Positions 53,504 through 64,000 of a stretch of DNA of 64,000 bases are shown here, piece after piece. This stretch comes from Rehmannia glutinosa (Eukaryota > Streptophyta > Magnoliopsida > Lamiales > Orobanchaceae). Location: the NCBI GenBank assembly GCA_016081115.2, contig CM071935.1, positions 23,478,653 through 23,542,652 on the forward strand, written 5' to 3'. The notes below the pieces were generated by a model. It was not told the DNA's origin and did no database searches. It was given only the letters and a program-made list of their open reading frames with translations. Position 1 is the first letter of the stretch. Every line of letters starts with the position of its first letter. A program made the position numbers and the translations under genes.

Positions 53504-56185
53504 GTAATGATAAACGATAATGACAAAATAGCAATGAATTGCAAACATGGAAATGATGCACATCATAATTGATTGCAAATGAAACGGCATAAAGTAAATA
53601 AAATACACTCACACATGACATGACATCACAAGAATATAAATTTCAATCTTAATGACGACTAACAGAATTTATCTATCTCGCATGTGGGAGGTTCTCTAAT
53701 TCTTTTAAAAGTGATGATACTAAGTCGTTAATTCATCTTATCTCGACTAAGATTAATTCTTGTTTTCAAGGGTAATACAATATTTCCAAGTCTTTTAATA
53801 AATGTTCATTTATGATGATATTGAATCGAAGTTGGCAAAATGACGATCACGATTTATCATAATGAAACTTTCATAAAAGTAAACACTTTAGCCTATTAGT
53901 CAAAAAAATGTCATTTGATTCATTATTATGTGAATGTTCTTTATTATCATATCTAGAGAGATTTTATATCAAAGTTTACTGAATTATTATAACTTATCAG
54001 CGTTCAAATATGTCGAGTATGACGATTTTACAATCATTTAAGGTAATCTAATATTTTCAAAAAGTTCTCTATTAGAAAATTTTAAACTTGAATTCTAATT
54101 TTAGAAAACCAGTTATATACAATATCATTATTATCTTCAATTTTTTTTTTAACTCCAAATTTAGTCATTAATGGGCACTACATTATTCAAAGATAAACCC
54201 CCTTTTTTTATTTTTCTATTTTTGGACCGAATCATTAACCAAAAGGGTAATCTAATTCTTATGCAACTCAAATGCCTAAATCATCTAAATACATTAGTCT
54301 GTAAATAATTTAATACAAATGGGTGGAGTCAATATCAAAACACTAATCCTTATTTCTAATTTCTAATCCCAATGTATTCTTTTATTTATTTATAAACAAT
54401 ATGATTAATGAATTTCATTTATGGTAAAATATACCCTTATTTTACTGTTTGATCCAATACCTCTACATATCTTTATTCTTATTCAATATATAGGTTATAC
54501 AAATTCCCACATTTTTACAACCAATATGCTGAAAGGACCACACACGAAGGGAATAGGGAATCAATTCAAACAATCCAAATACATGTCAGTGCAACATAAT
54601 ACAATTTCATGATTTTTCTTTTTTCTCCAAATTTTAAACGATTAATTTCAAAATCTTATATTTTAATACCATTTAATATAAGATTAAGAAGTGAACAATA
54701 ATAAGAAGAAACCAAAAAAGGAAAAACAGAGAGAGAAAGAGAAATAAAAGAAGAAATGAAGAAGAAAAAGACAGGAAGAAAAAAAAATAAAAAATTCGTT
54801 GGACGGTGGTTGGCGGTGGCGCAAGGCGATGGTGGTGGTCGTCGGAGAGAAAAAAAGATAGCAAGAAAAGAAAGAAAGAAAAAGGAAAAAAAAAATGAAA
54901 TTTGGTGTTGGCCGGTGGTGGCCGGCGTGGCTGGGAGGAGAGAGGATAGGGAGAGGGCTGCACCCTTTAGTTTGTGTGAGTGTGTGTAGAATGCTGAAAA
55001 ATGAGGTTAGGTTAGGGTTTTGAGGTATTTAAATGTTTCCAAATGGGTGGGCTTTTTGACTTTGGGTTGGGCTTGGTGTAGGCTTAGTTTTCAAATAAAA
55101 TATCTGAAATTGGTTATATAATTTGAGCTTAGGTTTAGTTGAAATGCTGAAAATGTTAAGGTTTAGAATAATTTGGGCTTATGTGCAGATAAAAACCCTT
55201 TCTCTCTCTATTTTTTTTTCCCTCCTCCTTCTCTCTACAAACCCTAAAATTTAAACCCCTTCCCCTCCCTCCTCCTTCCCGCCCTCCTTTCCCCTCCCTC
55301 CCATTTAATATCCTCCTCCCCTTATCCCCTCCCCTCCAAAAAAGTTTTATGGTGGAAAGAGAAATAAAAGAAGAAATGAATTTTGAAAAAGACAGGAAGA
55401 AAAAAAAAAAAATCGGTGGAGGTGGTTGGCGGTGGCGCAAAGGCGAGGTTGGTGGTCGGTGATGGAGAGATTGAAGAAAAAAGTGGGAGAGGCATTTTTC
55501 TAGCAAGATTTTTTTCTCGTATTTTTTTATCGTATTTTTTTTTTTTTTTTTATTTTACCTATGATTTGCGGTGGTCTCGTGGCTGGGAGGAGATTTACGA
55601 GGATAGGGAGAGGGCTGCAGCTCTTTAGTTTGTTCGAGTGTGTGTAGGCTAGTCTGAGGTTAGGTTAGGGTTTTGAGGTATTTAAATGTTTCCAAATGGT
55701 TTAGCTTTTTGTTTTGTGTTTTTAGTTGTTTTTTTGTTTTGCTCCTCGATTTACGGTAGTTATACCTCTCGTCGGAGTTCTCAAATAAAATATCTGTATG
55801 TATGTGGTTATATAATTTGAGCTTAGGTTTAGTTTTGTTGAGTTCTGAAATATTTAATCGTTTAAAAAAAAAAAAAGAATAATTTGGGCTTATATGATTT
55901 GGTTATGGGCTTGTTAGAATAAAATAGTCTATAAATAAATTCTAAAGTCCAACTAAAAAAAATAATCAATATAATTAATAAATAATAATATTCAAATCTT
56001 AAAAATCATAAACATAATATTATTCAATAATATAATCTCACTAATAAATTAGAAAGTCATATATATTAAAAAAAAATATCTTAACTTAATAAATATTACT
56101 AAATTTAATCACATAAATTAGTAAAAACATAATATAATAATCATCTCAAATAAAATTCTAGGTTTAGCGAATATGGTGTATCACA
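53504..56185 (-). repeat. Element E right LTR, second part
   Basis: Resumes exactly where 19644 stopped and follows the left LTR from 13846 to 15933. It ends in ggtgtatcaca at 56185. It contains a local duplication: the purine tract, cggtggttggcggtggcgca and gttagggttttgaggtattt segments at 54713-55170 recur at 55355-55910 with interspersed extra bases, while the left LTR has one copy. A CCCTCC-rich run lies at 55250-55345. Frames in the purine tracts are low-complexity. Confidence 0.82.
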
Positions 56186-57360
56186 TGGAGGTATTGGCTT
56201 TTTGAGTTCAAAACTAGATCTATGCACATAGGAAACTTCATCCAATCTGTTTCTTTGCTTTTCACTTCCAAGTAGAACTTCAGATTATAATTATTTTCGA
56301 TCTACAATGGTAGCAGAGCTTCCGTCAGTTTGTATTTAATCTGTATTGTTTCTTCATCTTTTCTAAATTGTATTTGTTGTTCCAAGATTTCCTTTAGGGT
56401 GCTGAAAAGTGCAGTCCATTGGAATCAATATTCCTGTTATCTCAAAGTTGATATAATCTCTATTTTCTTCCCATTGTCCGTTATGGTATACCACTGCTGG
56501 GATTTTCTCCACGCAACTGCGGAATTCAATGAAATTTGCTTATGTGAAATATATAAGAAACATAACTGAAACAAATATGAAGCAGTGTTTCATGTGCAGA
56601 AAGAAGCAATGTGTTGTATTAGGTGAAGCATTCCCAATAGAAATAATTATGAAACAACAAAGTAACATATGTGAAACAATTACTGAATGTATTGCATACA
56701 GATTCTGATATTCACACAATTGAATTGTAGATATTCATGAGAAGCAATTTTTGCAGAAGATTGGATTATATTTTGAACAAAATAAGCATTTTATAGGCTC
56801 GAAACTTTCAGGTTCATTGAATTCTTATGCAAAACTCCTGGTACAATGTCAATTTCATCCGGTATATATTAAATTCTAATTTTCAATCTAGGAAAAGATG
56901 AAAGTGATCGAAACAATATTTTTTTTCAGAATAAAATAAGCAGATCGTATTGCTGTTACCTGGTTTGTTCTTCTTCTTCTTCCTCTGATTTGCAGTTTGA
57001 TTGTTATCTCGAACATGTCTCTTCTCGTCTCTGTGACTGGTTCCCGCTATTGTGTTTGAGATCTGGAATCACATTGTTGTTTTGGTGGATATTTTAGGTG
57101 CACCGTGTTGTGTTGGATTAATAGAGATGGGAGCGTATTTTTTGGATTGTTGCAAGTGAGGGGCATATTGTGTGAGATTCAGTATTTTGCAGGGATTGGG
57201 GATGAAGTGGTGGGTAATTGTGTCATTTTCCCTATATATTATATATGTATATAGACACTTATGTATATACATATTCGGGCCCTAATGGCCATTGCTCACC
57301 AAGACAACCCTCAGGTCGGGGCTGTTCTTTACTCATTATTTTTTCACAAAAACTTTAAGA
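56186..57360. other. Spacer with possible transposon remnants
   Basis: AT-rich DNA flanking element E. A string tggtagcagagctt (56309-56322) resembles a decayed initiator-Met-type PBS. A minus-strand peptide fragment is listed separately. Otherwise I see no gene. Confidence 0.5.
56375..56530 (-). pseudogene. Possible MULE transposase N-terminal fragment
   Basis: The minus strand reads VEKIPAVVYHNGQWEENRDY followed by INFEITGILIPMDCTFQH. The pattern of a hydrophobic strand, an HNGQW-like turn and a following TGILI strand resembles the N-terminal domain of plant Mutator-like transposases. It is about 50 residues long and ends in stops. No TIRs or catalytic domain were found nearby, so this is a weak call. 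Confidence 0.35.
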
Positions 57361-58060
57361 GTTCATTTGGATGGAGAGATTTAAAATTCCAAGGGATTTC
57401 AAATGAATGAATTTCAAACTCTTTGGATTTGAAATCCACCTCTTATTTGGATGATGTGGATTTGTGTAGGTATTTCAAATCTATCGTAAATTTTGATAAA
57501 AAAAATTTAAAAGTTCTATTCATTTTCTTAATTGACATATAATAAATAAAAATAAAAGATATAATCTTATTATCTTATAAATAATTATAATTTCATATAC
57601 TATTAAAAATATGAAACATATAACTTTTATTATATGTGTGCGTGAAGATAGAGCGATGTTATATGTGAGAGAGAGTATGTGTGAGTGTGTGAATGTATGC
57701 AGTATGTGTAGTGTGTGTGGTGTGTGTGCAGTGTGTGTGCGGTATGTAAATGTGTGCAGTGTGTGTGCGGTATGTAAATGTGTGTAGTGTGTGTAAATGT
57801 GTGCAGTGTGCGCAATGTGTGTAAATGTGTGCGTAAGTGTGTGTATTATGTATAAATTGCAAGTGAGCATAAAAGGAAAAATAATGGATTTCAAATTACT
57901 AGGTTTTGGGAGAGATTTAAAATCATTTGAAAATAAAATAAAAAAAATGGATTTGAAAGCCATTGATTTGTATTTATATGCCAAACAAGGGTGTGAATTT
58001 CGCGAAGGATTTCAAATCCCTCATCTCAAATCCCCTCCCAAATCCCCATCCAAATGCAAC
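57361..58060. mobile_element. TIR element (MITE-like) with TG-rich tract
   Basis: Left end gttcatttggatggagagat; right end, read in reverse complement, gttgcatttggatggggat. The inverted repeats extend imperfectly through ggatttgaaatcc-type motifs. The centre holds a ~210-bp TG-rich tract (57640-57850) of mixed gtgtgt, gtatgtaaat and gtgcagt units. No transposase. I could not find a clear TSD. The long frames in the TG tract are low-complexity and not genes. Confidence 0.6.
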
Positions 58061-58629
58061 CTAATATCGTGCAACTAATTAAAATTCGGCTCTTCCACTA
58101 AATACGTTTCTATTTCTTATCAAGTTCAAAAATCAACTTCAATTATAAAGTGGGTCTAATTTGATATAATTTCAGCTGAATGTATCAAGTGAACAAATTT
58201 ATATTGAAGGGAGACTATCTATAGCGTGGAAGTAGTGTTTAAGATTGACTTCAGTTAATTTGATTTATTTCCAGATTGATGTACATAAATTATTTGTATA
58301 CTTTGCACAATTTTTTAAGACTTTTACCCTACGAGTAAATCTATCTTTCATGGCATCTAATAGTTAACTTTGTCTTTAATTTAGAAATTTATAGGGAGTG
58401 AGTGTCACAATTTAAAATTTCAAAAGGATCAAATATCAGAACACATTAATCTGAGGGGCTAAATTTTAATACGCTGCAAATAGAAATTTGATCGGCGTTG
58501 AAAATGACCTACCTAATAGTCTAATATCTGTAGTTTTCAGTTAGCAAATGCAACATATTTAGTAAGCTTAAAATACTGTTTTATGTGAGAGATGTATGCC
58601 TGCTGTTCAAAGAAAAAAAGGCTTAATTA
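58061..58629. other. Intergenic AT-rich DNA
   Basis: No coding frame, repeat or element end recognised. Confidence 0.5.
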
Positions 58630-58635
58630 TATAAA

Positions 58636-59255
58636 CTACACCTATGGTTTAGCCTAATTACACACAAAAAAAACTCAGTTTTCTGTTAAAATTACAAAGG
58701 TGAAATTGCAAAATAAAGTCCTATAATAACTACATGGCGGTTGCAAAAAGAGCCTGTAAAATCACGTTTTGCAAAAAGGTCATATAACTATATAAACATC
58801 TCATTTTGGTCCCGCAAAATGCATAGGTTACTACCAAATAATCCTATAACTATATGAAGATCTCAATTTTGGTCATAACTTCACTAGAAATTTGGAACAA
58901 CATATGCCGTTTACGTGATTGAAATCCAATGAAATTTGTACTGAAAATTGAGATTTTTATATAGTTTTAGACTATTTCGCAAAATCGTGCATTTTGCAGG
59001 ACTAAAATCGAGAATTTTCTATAGTTATAGGACTTTTTCACAATACATGACTTTGCAAGAACTTTTTGCCACATTACTATAGTTACAGGACAAATTTTGC
59101 AATTTCGCCCCATTGCCATTTGTTTTTTTCTTACAAAACACACCCTCAATGCATCATCAAGAGGCAGGTATCTGGTAGGTATTTGTAATAAGTATTTGTA
59201 AGATTGAAAGATAACTGGAGTTTTTTGTAATTAGGCTCAACCTCACGATAATTTT
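58636..59255. mobile_element. Fold-back element with long inverted repeats
   Basis: Left arm from ggtttagcctaattacacac through gaaattgcaaaataaagtcc and ttttggtcccgcaaaatgca. The right arm in reverse complement reads ggttgagcctaattacaaaa, gaaattgcaaaatttgtcct and ttttagtcctgcaaaatgca. The arms pair over roughly 250 bp with mismatches. Non-coding; it belongs to the class of plant fold-back MITEs. Confidence 0.65.
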
Positions 59256-59440
59256 TGAAATTATCAGAAAAAATATCTGTAAATATGAGCCATAACAAGA
59301 ATCTGTCCTTAATACATTCGGGAATACTGCAAATATGGGACTGATCAAAGGCTCTTTCATTCTTTCACTTGTCGATCGTAGGGTTGTTGTTCGTTTGCCT
59401 TTAGCTCAAGGCCTTGTGCAACTTGTTGGACAGTGTCTAC

Positions 59441-61734
59441 TCACGGCTCGTCCAAAGTCCCGTTCGAATACTCATGACCTGCACTTGCAGAACTTCCATT
59501 CGATAAACGGTTCACGCTGGTGGAATTTGAGTAAGGGGACTGATTTGAAAGAGGGCTCCCTCGTGAGTACCGGTTTTGTGCAGTTGTCGTACTTCTTGTC
59601 GACTTGAGACGAGCTTTTCTACCCTGTAGCCAAGCAATCACAGAGTCAGTTAGCAACACAAGGTACCCCGAAAATGCAACTTATATTAGATTCTATCAGA
59701 TTGGCACACACAGCACATATATAACTTAACTACAATAAAATGAGATAATTCCAATTATAGAACATGAACTATATAGCATGTTTCCACTTTTCGTACCCCA
59801 CTCTCAGGGCATATCAATTTTGATACCTCATGTTTTACTTTTTAATCACGTTCCAGCGTCGGTCAATTTTGGTATGTCCAAAGTGATTAAAAACTAAAAC
59901 ATTAGGCACTAAAATTGATGAACGTTTGACGAAATGTGGTGAAACTGATGTAAACATAGAGTACCAAAATTGATATGACTTGAAAGTGGGGTAGCAAAAG
60001 TGAAATAGACTACATTTTAGGTACTCAAATTAAAATTATCCCATAATAATATCTATCGTGTTGCAAAACAACCCACGTGTTGGTTTCCGTTCATTTCCAG
60101 GAAAATCGGTTTCTGTTCATTTGCACAACCAAAGTATTGGTTTCCGTTCATATGCGGAACATATAAGCTATTGAAAAACATCTTATAAGTTGTTTAAGAG
60201 CTTAGAAGTTCCCAAAAATATGGTTATTTTTCCTAAAAATTCTTATCAGATCATTAAGAAAATGTCTAAGAACTTATAAGCCGTTTTTAAAAAGTAAAAC
60301 ATGGAATACCAAAATTGACATGGCTTGAAAGTTGGGTACTAAAAGTGAAAAGGAATAGTTTAGGTACTAAAAATTGAAATTATCCCTTACAAATATTTTA
60401 AAGCTCTGTGATCTTATTTTACCCATAACACCTCAACAACCTATTTGTAAAATAAGATTAAACATATTATAAGCTCAAAAAAAAATTCATAAGATGTAAG
60501 AGTTTATAACATTATTTAAATAAAATTAGCCAAACACACTCTAAGTAGATTTTGAAGACACGAGCGCAATGGAAATCACCTTGCCCATGCATTTCTCCAA
60601 GTGAGGAGCAAATCTTCCAGCCATGATCGATCTGCCGCAATTCATGCACTCAAATATTTCGTTAGCAATTGCAGGGTGAGTTTGTCCGAATATATCAACA
60701 ACATATTTGCCATTGGCTTCACCACTATGGCTTGGATCAGAAGCCCTTGCTCGTGCTTCAGCAGACAACCTCAACTCCTCTTCCTCTTCGTCTAAATTAT
60801 GGTCAAGCCCTAGCCTTGCGATTCGGTGCGACTCTGATGCAACGTCAACAATAATAGAATCAAGAAGTTCTGTGAAAACATCTGACAAGAGCTGCAAATC
60901 AAAAAATAAATAAATTGGAAAGGTAAATCTGATCGAGCTTATCGCAATACAATCCAATGTCAATCAGACCCTTCGGACATGTATTTAATGTGATAATTAC
61001 AATACCCCAAGGTTTGAGCTAATAACAAATGAAAAAGAAAGGTTACTGAAAATTACAAAACATCCTTTGAGGTTTGATTCCACATTACACTTTACTCCCC
61101 TCATAAGCAAAAACATTTCAAATACCGCCTTTACATTTGTAAACATATTAGAGTTACCCCTTTACATTTAAGACAGAATCAAACCCAGGGTTTTTTTGTA
61201 ATTTTGAAAACTTGGCTGGGTTTTTTGTAACTACCCCGAACCTCGGGGGTAGTTTTTGTAATGATTCCTTATCTAAATAAGTTAGACTACATAAATGATG
61301 AACAAAGGAAGGAGCACAAGATTGTTATAAGAGAAGCACAATAAGAAACTGAGCTTCTGTCAAAAAAAAACAAGCAAAATTCAAAGGCAATATTTTGTTC
61401 AACTGGGCATCAACATAACAAACTCAATTGGTAAGCATTCGAACAATTTCTTCATTATCAGAAAAAAGACAAAAATAAAAATAATAAAATTCCACCAAAC
61501 TATTTTCTATCGGTATTGATGTAGGAAGTTAACAAAGAACAAGAATCAACTGTGAACCCAAAAAGTGGTGTATAAAATGTCTGCCACTAAAATACACAAA
61601 AATGAAAACCAGGAAATAGGGGGGAAAATATACAACATAATGAAAAAACTCAAAATTACTTGAGCCACAAGAACCGGTGGAACACTGATTACCTCTGTAT
61701 TTGAAGCCACATCATCCTCGTTCGGCATTGACAT
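59441..61734 (-). CDS. SGF11: SAGA-associated factor 11 (SGF11), SAGA deubiquitination-module subunit
   Basis: SGF11 joins the histone H2B deubiquitinase module (with ENY2 and UBP22 in plants) to SAGA in the nucleus. Three coding exons on the minus strand: 61734-61693 (14 codons, MSMPNEDDVASNTE), 60891-60580 (104 codons) and 59623-59441 with TGA, giving 178 residues, the expected plant length. All introns are GT...AG and phase 0. Residues 15-45 form the N-terminal helix (LLSDVFTELLDSIIVDVASE). VDIFGQTHPAIANEIFEC (79-96) leads into the atypical C2HC finger with Cys96, Cys99, His111 and Cys115 (CMNCGRSIMAGRFAPHLEKC). The basic GRKARLK after the finger begins exon 3, and the tail is Ser/Asn-rich. 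ATG 61734 is chosen because no upstream in-frame ATG follows the acceptor at 61793. The gene appears intact. Confidence 0.93.
59735..60400. mobile_element. Fold-back element(s) in SGF11 intron 3
   Basis: The left arm gagataattccaattatag...ccacttttcgtaccccactc pairs with the right arm ending aattaaaattatccc at about 60040. A further related right-arm copy lies at 60285-60390 (ggaataccaaaattgacatg ... gaaattatccctta). Units like gtaccaaaattgatatgact are shared. The element is non-coding. It fills most of the 956-bp intron (59624-60579). Confidence 0.65.
60985..61270. mobile_element. Fold-back MITE in SGF11 intron 2
   Basis: The left arm gataattacaataccccaag pairs with the right arm, whose reverse complement reads aatcattacaaaaactaccc and then cccgaggttcggggtag. 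Inner arms pair around caaacctcaaagg / gggtttgattc. It lies inside intron 2 (60892-61692) and is non-coding. Confidence 0.65.
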
Positions 61735-62600
61735 GAGTAAAGGAATTGAACCACAATGCTTATCAAGGTAATGCGCCCCGGCAAGCAACCAACTGAGAAC
61801 AAACTTATTTTAAGAGCTTGTATGCCAAATGCCAATTCGAAAACTGAGAACAAAATTATAATCTCAAATTTATTCCCTGTTATATCAATATGAATCAATT
61901 TTTTTCCCAGCACCAGAGAAGATAAACATGCTAAATCTAACCCCCTTTTCTCTTTTCCACATTACTAACACTAACATCTTGATTACAAAATGATGAATGA
62001 TGCCCCTAAATTAAATCACAATTAAGCCAGCTTTTACAAACTCTAACCATATAAATGGGTGTAAAGTTTACTTCAAAAAAATGTACTTGCTGATCCATGT
62101 ATACTAAAAACTCAAATAATTCTACGAAAAATGTGACAAGAATAATATCACCCCAAAAAAAAAACCTCATATTAAGAAAATAATCACGCTTGACAAGCAG
62201 AAAGGATGAACATGCCCTTGAACTCTAATACACACAAAATAGTCTAACATTCAGAAAAATTGCAATAGCAGATAAAAAGATCCAGTCTTAAAAGTTGCTA
62301 AAGCGATAAAATTGAAACAATAATCTATAAAACTGGTAAATAAACACAGAGACCCATCTGGTGTTTTCCTCAAATCAAATTACCAATAAGCCAATACGCA
62401 AAACGAAAAAAACCCAATTAAAGAGAAAAATATGAAAACCCAAGAATAAATATGAAGAAATTACCTGAAGTTGAAGCACTGTGTAGCTTCGATCAGTGAA
62501 GAACAGAAACAAAATCGGGATCAATACTTCTCCCAATTGTGCTTTATTTGATTGAAAGTAGCGACTTCAATGGAAAAGCATCAATTAAACGATGCGATTT
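61735..62600 (-). promoter_or_regulatory. SGF11 5' UTR with intron
   Basis: A 5' UTR intron is supported by a donor CAG|GTAA at 62465/62464 and an acceptor ctcAG|TT at 61793/61792. The first exon would run from roughly 62600 to 62465 and contains no in-frame ATG leading into the CDS. The intron (61793-62464) is AT-rich. The transcription start is a guess; the region upstream to about 63000 is shared with a gene on the other strand. Confidence 0.6.
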
Positions 62601-63060
62601 TAAGCCGATATTAGCATTTCTTTCAAATTCTTTTTTTTTTTTTAAAAAAACTAGTTGGTATTGTTTAATACTTGAAAGTATTCCTTCAAAATCAACCTTG
62701 TATACTAAAATAAAAAAAAATAAAATATGACACATGTTATTACCTCACGATTTTATGGCATGTGTCAACTCTTTATTTTCCCAATTTCTTATGGCAGCAT
62801 GTGGCAACTATATATATCATATGTGGCAAGCCCCTTAATATGTGGCAGTGTGGACAGATCTAGACTGTTAACATGTTTAATCCAAAGGCTGGATTTTTTT
62901 CGTTTTTATTTTTTAAAAAAATTGAAATCAGCCCATTTAAGGGCAAAATAGACAAATTACAAACGGTAAATAACGTCCAATTTGGTAACTGCCCACATTT
63001 TCCTATTTTTTGGGATTCAATCACCAAATCACCCGCCTCTTTGGTATGGTATTTTCTCCA
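62601..63060. promoter_or_regulatory. Divergent intergenic region between SGF11 and a plus-strand gene
   Basis: About 0.45 kb between two oppositely oriented transcription units. It carries repeated atgtggca/tgtggcaa units (62760-62850) and a tatatata tract at about 62810. No coding frame. It is a likely bidirectional promoter, by position only. Confidence 0.45.
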
Positions 63061-63063
63061 AAA

Positions 63064-63312
63064 ATTCTAAAAGATTTCCTCCCCCCAAAAAAACCCACTC
63101 TCACACGTCTCCACCATCTTCATCCCTCACAAAATTCCCTCTTACACACGCCTGCACCACAAAATTCCTCTGCAAAAATCGATTTTTTTCCAAGATTTCT
63201 AAAAGATTATGCCCCCCACAAACACCCACTCTCACACGTATCCAATATCTTCATCCCTCACAAAATTTCATCTCACACACGGCTGGAGCACAGTTTTTCT
63301 CTTCAAAAATCG
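63064..63312 (+). repeat. 131-bp tandem duplication in a 5' UTR
   Basis: The block cccactctcacacgtctcca...catcttcatccctcacaaaa at 63094 recurs at 63225 (131 bp later), each followed by a cacacgcctgcac / cacacggctggag segment and caaaaatcgat. The two copies differ at about a fifth of positions. Open frames across it differ between copies and are probably not coding. Confidence 0.75.
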
Positions 63313-63804
63313 ATCCCGAGGTTTTCTCTTGTGTGCGGGAACTCGATTGGGCTTTGTATCTCCAATAAGCTTCAAATCTACATTAAGGTAAGACTCAGTT
63401 TACATTTTTTCCATTTCTTGGTTTTTTAGGTCACAGTGCAAAGGGTTTTTACCCAATTCATATAACATTTTTATATCAATTGAAGATGACTATTTGTAGA
63501 TTTTCTTCAGTTTTGTTGACCTAGTTGTAGGACACATTTAATTTTTTTTATATTGAATTTTCTAGGGTTTCACATTCGATTTTTACAGACGCACTTTTGG
63601 TATTTGGTTATATGGATTTATATCATTTAATGTAATGGGTTGCATATATAATTGATCTTTAAATAGTATTAGTTTCGTATACAGTTAGAGTACAATCAAT
63701 GCACAATTAGTTTAGATGTTGTATTCTCTTTGCTACATCGCAGAATTAGTATAGTTCATGCACACTGTGTAATGTTTCATAGATGTTTCTCACTTCCAGG
63801 TTAA

Positions 63805-64000
63805 ATGGCACGAGGAAACAGTAAGAGACCTGCATCCCTAGAGCCGAGCGAGGGTGCGAGTGATGGTAATTAGGGCCCAGAGGTCAAAGACCACAAAATC
63901 TGCTTTGAAAGCCTCGATGTCCCAAACCGAGGAGAAGATCCGTGCCCAAACTGAGAAAATTGTAGCTTATATTTTTTTTTGGTCCATTTTGTTTTATTGT
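63805..64000 (+). CDS. 5' end of an unrecognised gene, cut by the window edge
   Basis: A 5' UTR intron fits donor aag|gtaag at 63387/63388 and acceptor ttccag at 63799, placing ATG 63805 just after it. The first exon reads MARGNSKRPASLEPSEGASD. A TAG follows at 63871. In a shifted frame the sequence goes on with KTTKSALKASMSQTEEKIRA. Either a short intron or frameshift joins the two, or the gene is broken. A basic start followed by a helical KTTKSALKAS region is not enough to name it. I do not recognise the product. Confidence 0.4.

Larger units (their letters stand above)
13524..56185 (-). mobile_element. Element E: outer, non-coding chromovirus-type LTR element (host of the nest)
   Basis: Minus-strand element. 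The left LTR (its 3' LTR) ends at 15933 in ggggtatcaca, and a PPT follows at 15934-15950. The right LTR starts at 18070 after an initiator-Met-type PBS. That right LTR is split: it runs to 19644 and resumes at 53504, where the sequence continues as in the left LTR. 19645-53503 is therefore a later insertion. The internal region is only about 2.1 kb without ORFs, so E is a non-autonomous, LARD-like element with unusually long LTRs (about 4.2 kb on the right). The left LTR is truncated at 13524, so the TSD cannot be tested. Confidence 0.8.

Noticed and set aside
57520..57984. 154-residue His/Thr-rich minus-strand frame
   Set aside because: Translation of a TG-rich microsatellite; no domain, start context or conservation.

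Overview
This window looks like nuclear DNA of a eudicot plant. Nearly everything from 1 to about 56,185 is transposable-element DNA. The only clear host gene is SGF11 (59,441-61,734, minus strand). It is a three-coding-exon gene for the zinc-finger subunit of the SAGA deubiquitination module. I saw no rRNA, tRNA or CRISPR; tRNA-like strings occur only as retrotransposon primer-binding sites (PBS).

Layout. 1-4,813: decayed L1-type LINE (endonuclease, reverse transcriptase, zf-RVT, RNase H, poly-A), 5' end outside the window. 4,814-6,016: old gypsy LTR remnant. 6,252-12,726 (element B): a non-autonomous Athila-like LTR retrotransposon with target-site duplication (TSD) ttagt. Its 5' LTR contains a 900-bp TG...CA insert (6,785-7,684, TSD cttga). 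13,524-56,185: a four-level nest of LTR retrotransposons. The outermost, E (minus, non-coding, chromovirus-type PBS and polypurine tract (PPT)), has its right LTR split by F (19,645-53,503, minus, Tat-type gag-pol with two RNase H domains and an antisense spliced ORF; TSD gtaat). F is split between PBS and gag by C (29,330-52,664, plus, Athila-like; TSD acgtc). C is split between PBS and gag by D (31,048-42,837, plus, Athila; TSD tttag). Each junction is fixed to the base by TSDs and matching LTR ends, so the insertion order E, F, C, D follows from the sequence.

The most unusual content is in C. Where Athila elements carry their third (env-position) gene, C has two foreign-looking reading frames. 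48,277-48,648 encodes a small basic protein with a cysteine cluster, resembling the nucleic-acid-binding proteins of carlaviruses. 49,102-49,749 is an intronless copy of a LOG gene (cytokinin riboside 5'-monophosphate phosphoribohydrolase), broken only by two in-frame stops. D carries the more usual putative-plant-transposon-protein ORF at that position. C therefore looks like a retrotransposon that took up a host hormone-activation gene and perhaps a virus-like gene.

56,186-64,000 is a more gene-like flank: a possible MULE remnant, a TIR element holding a TG-rich tract, several fold-back elements (two inside SGF11 introns), SGF11, a divergent intergenic region, and the 5' end of an unrecognised plus-strand gene cut by the window edge.

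Calls rest on reading the translations and comparing repeats by eye. No database search was run, and LTR divergence figures are eye counts.
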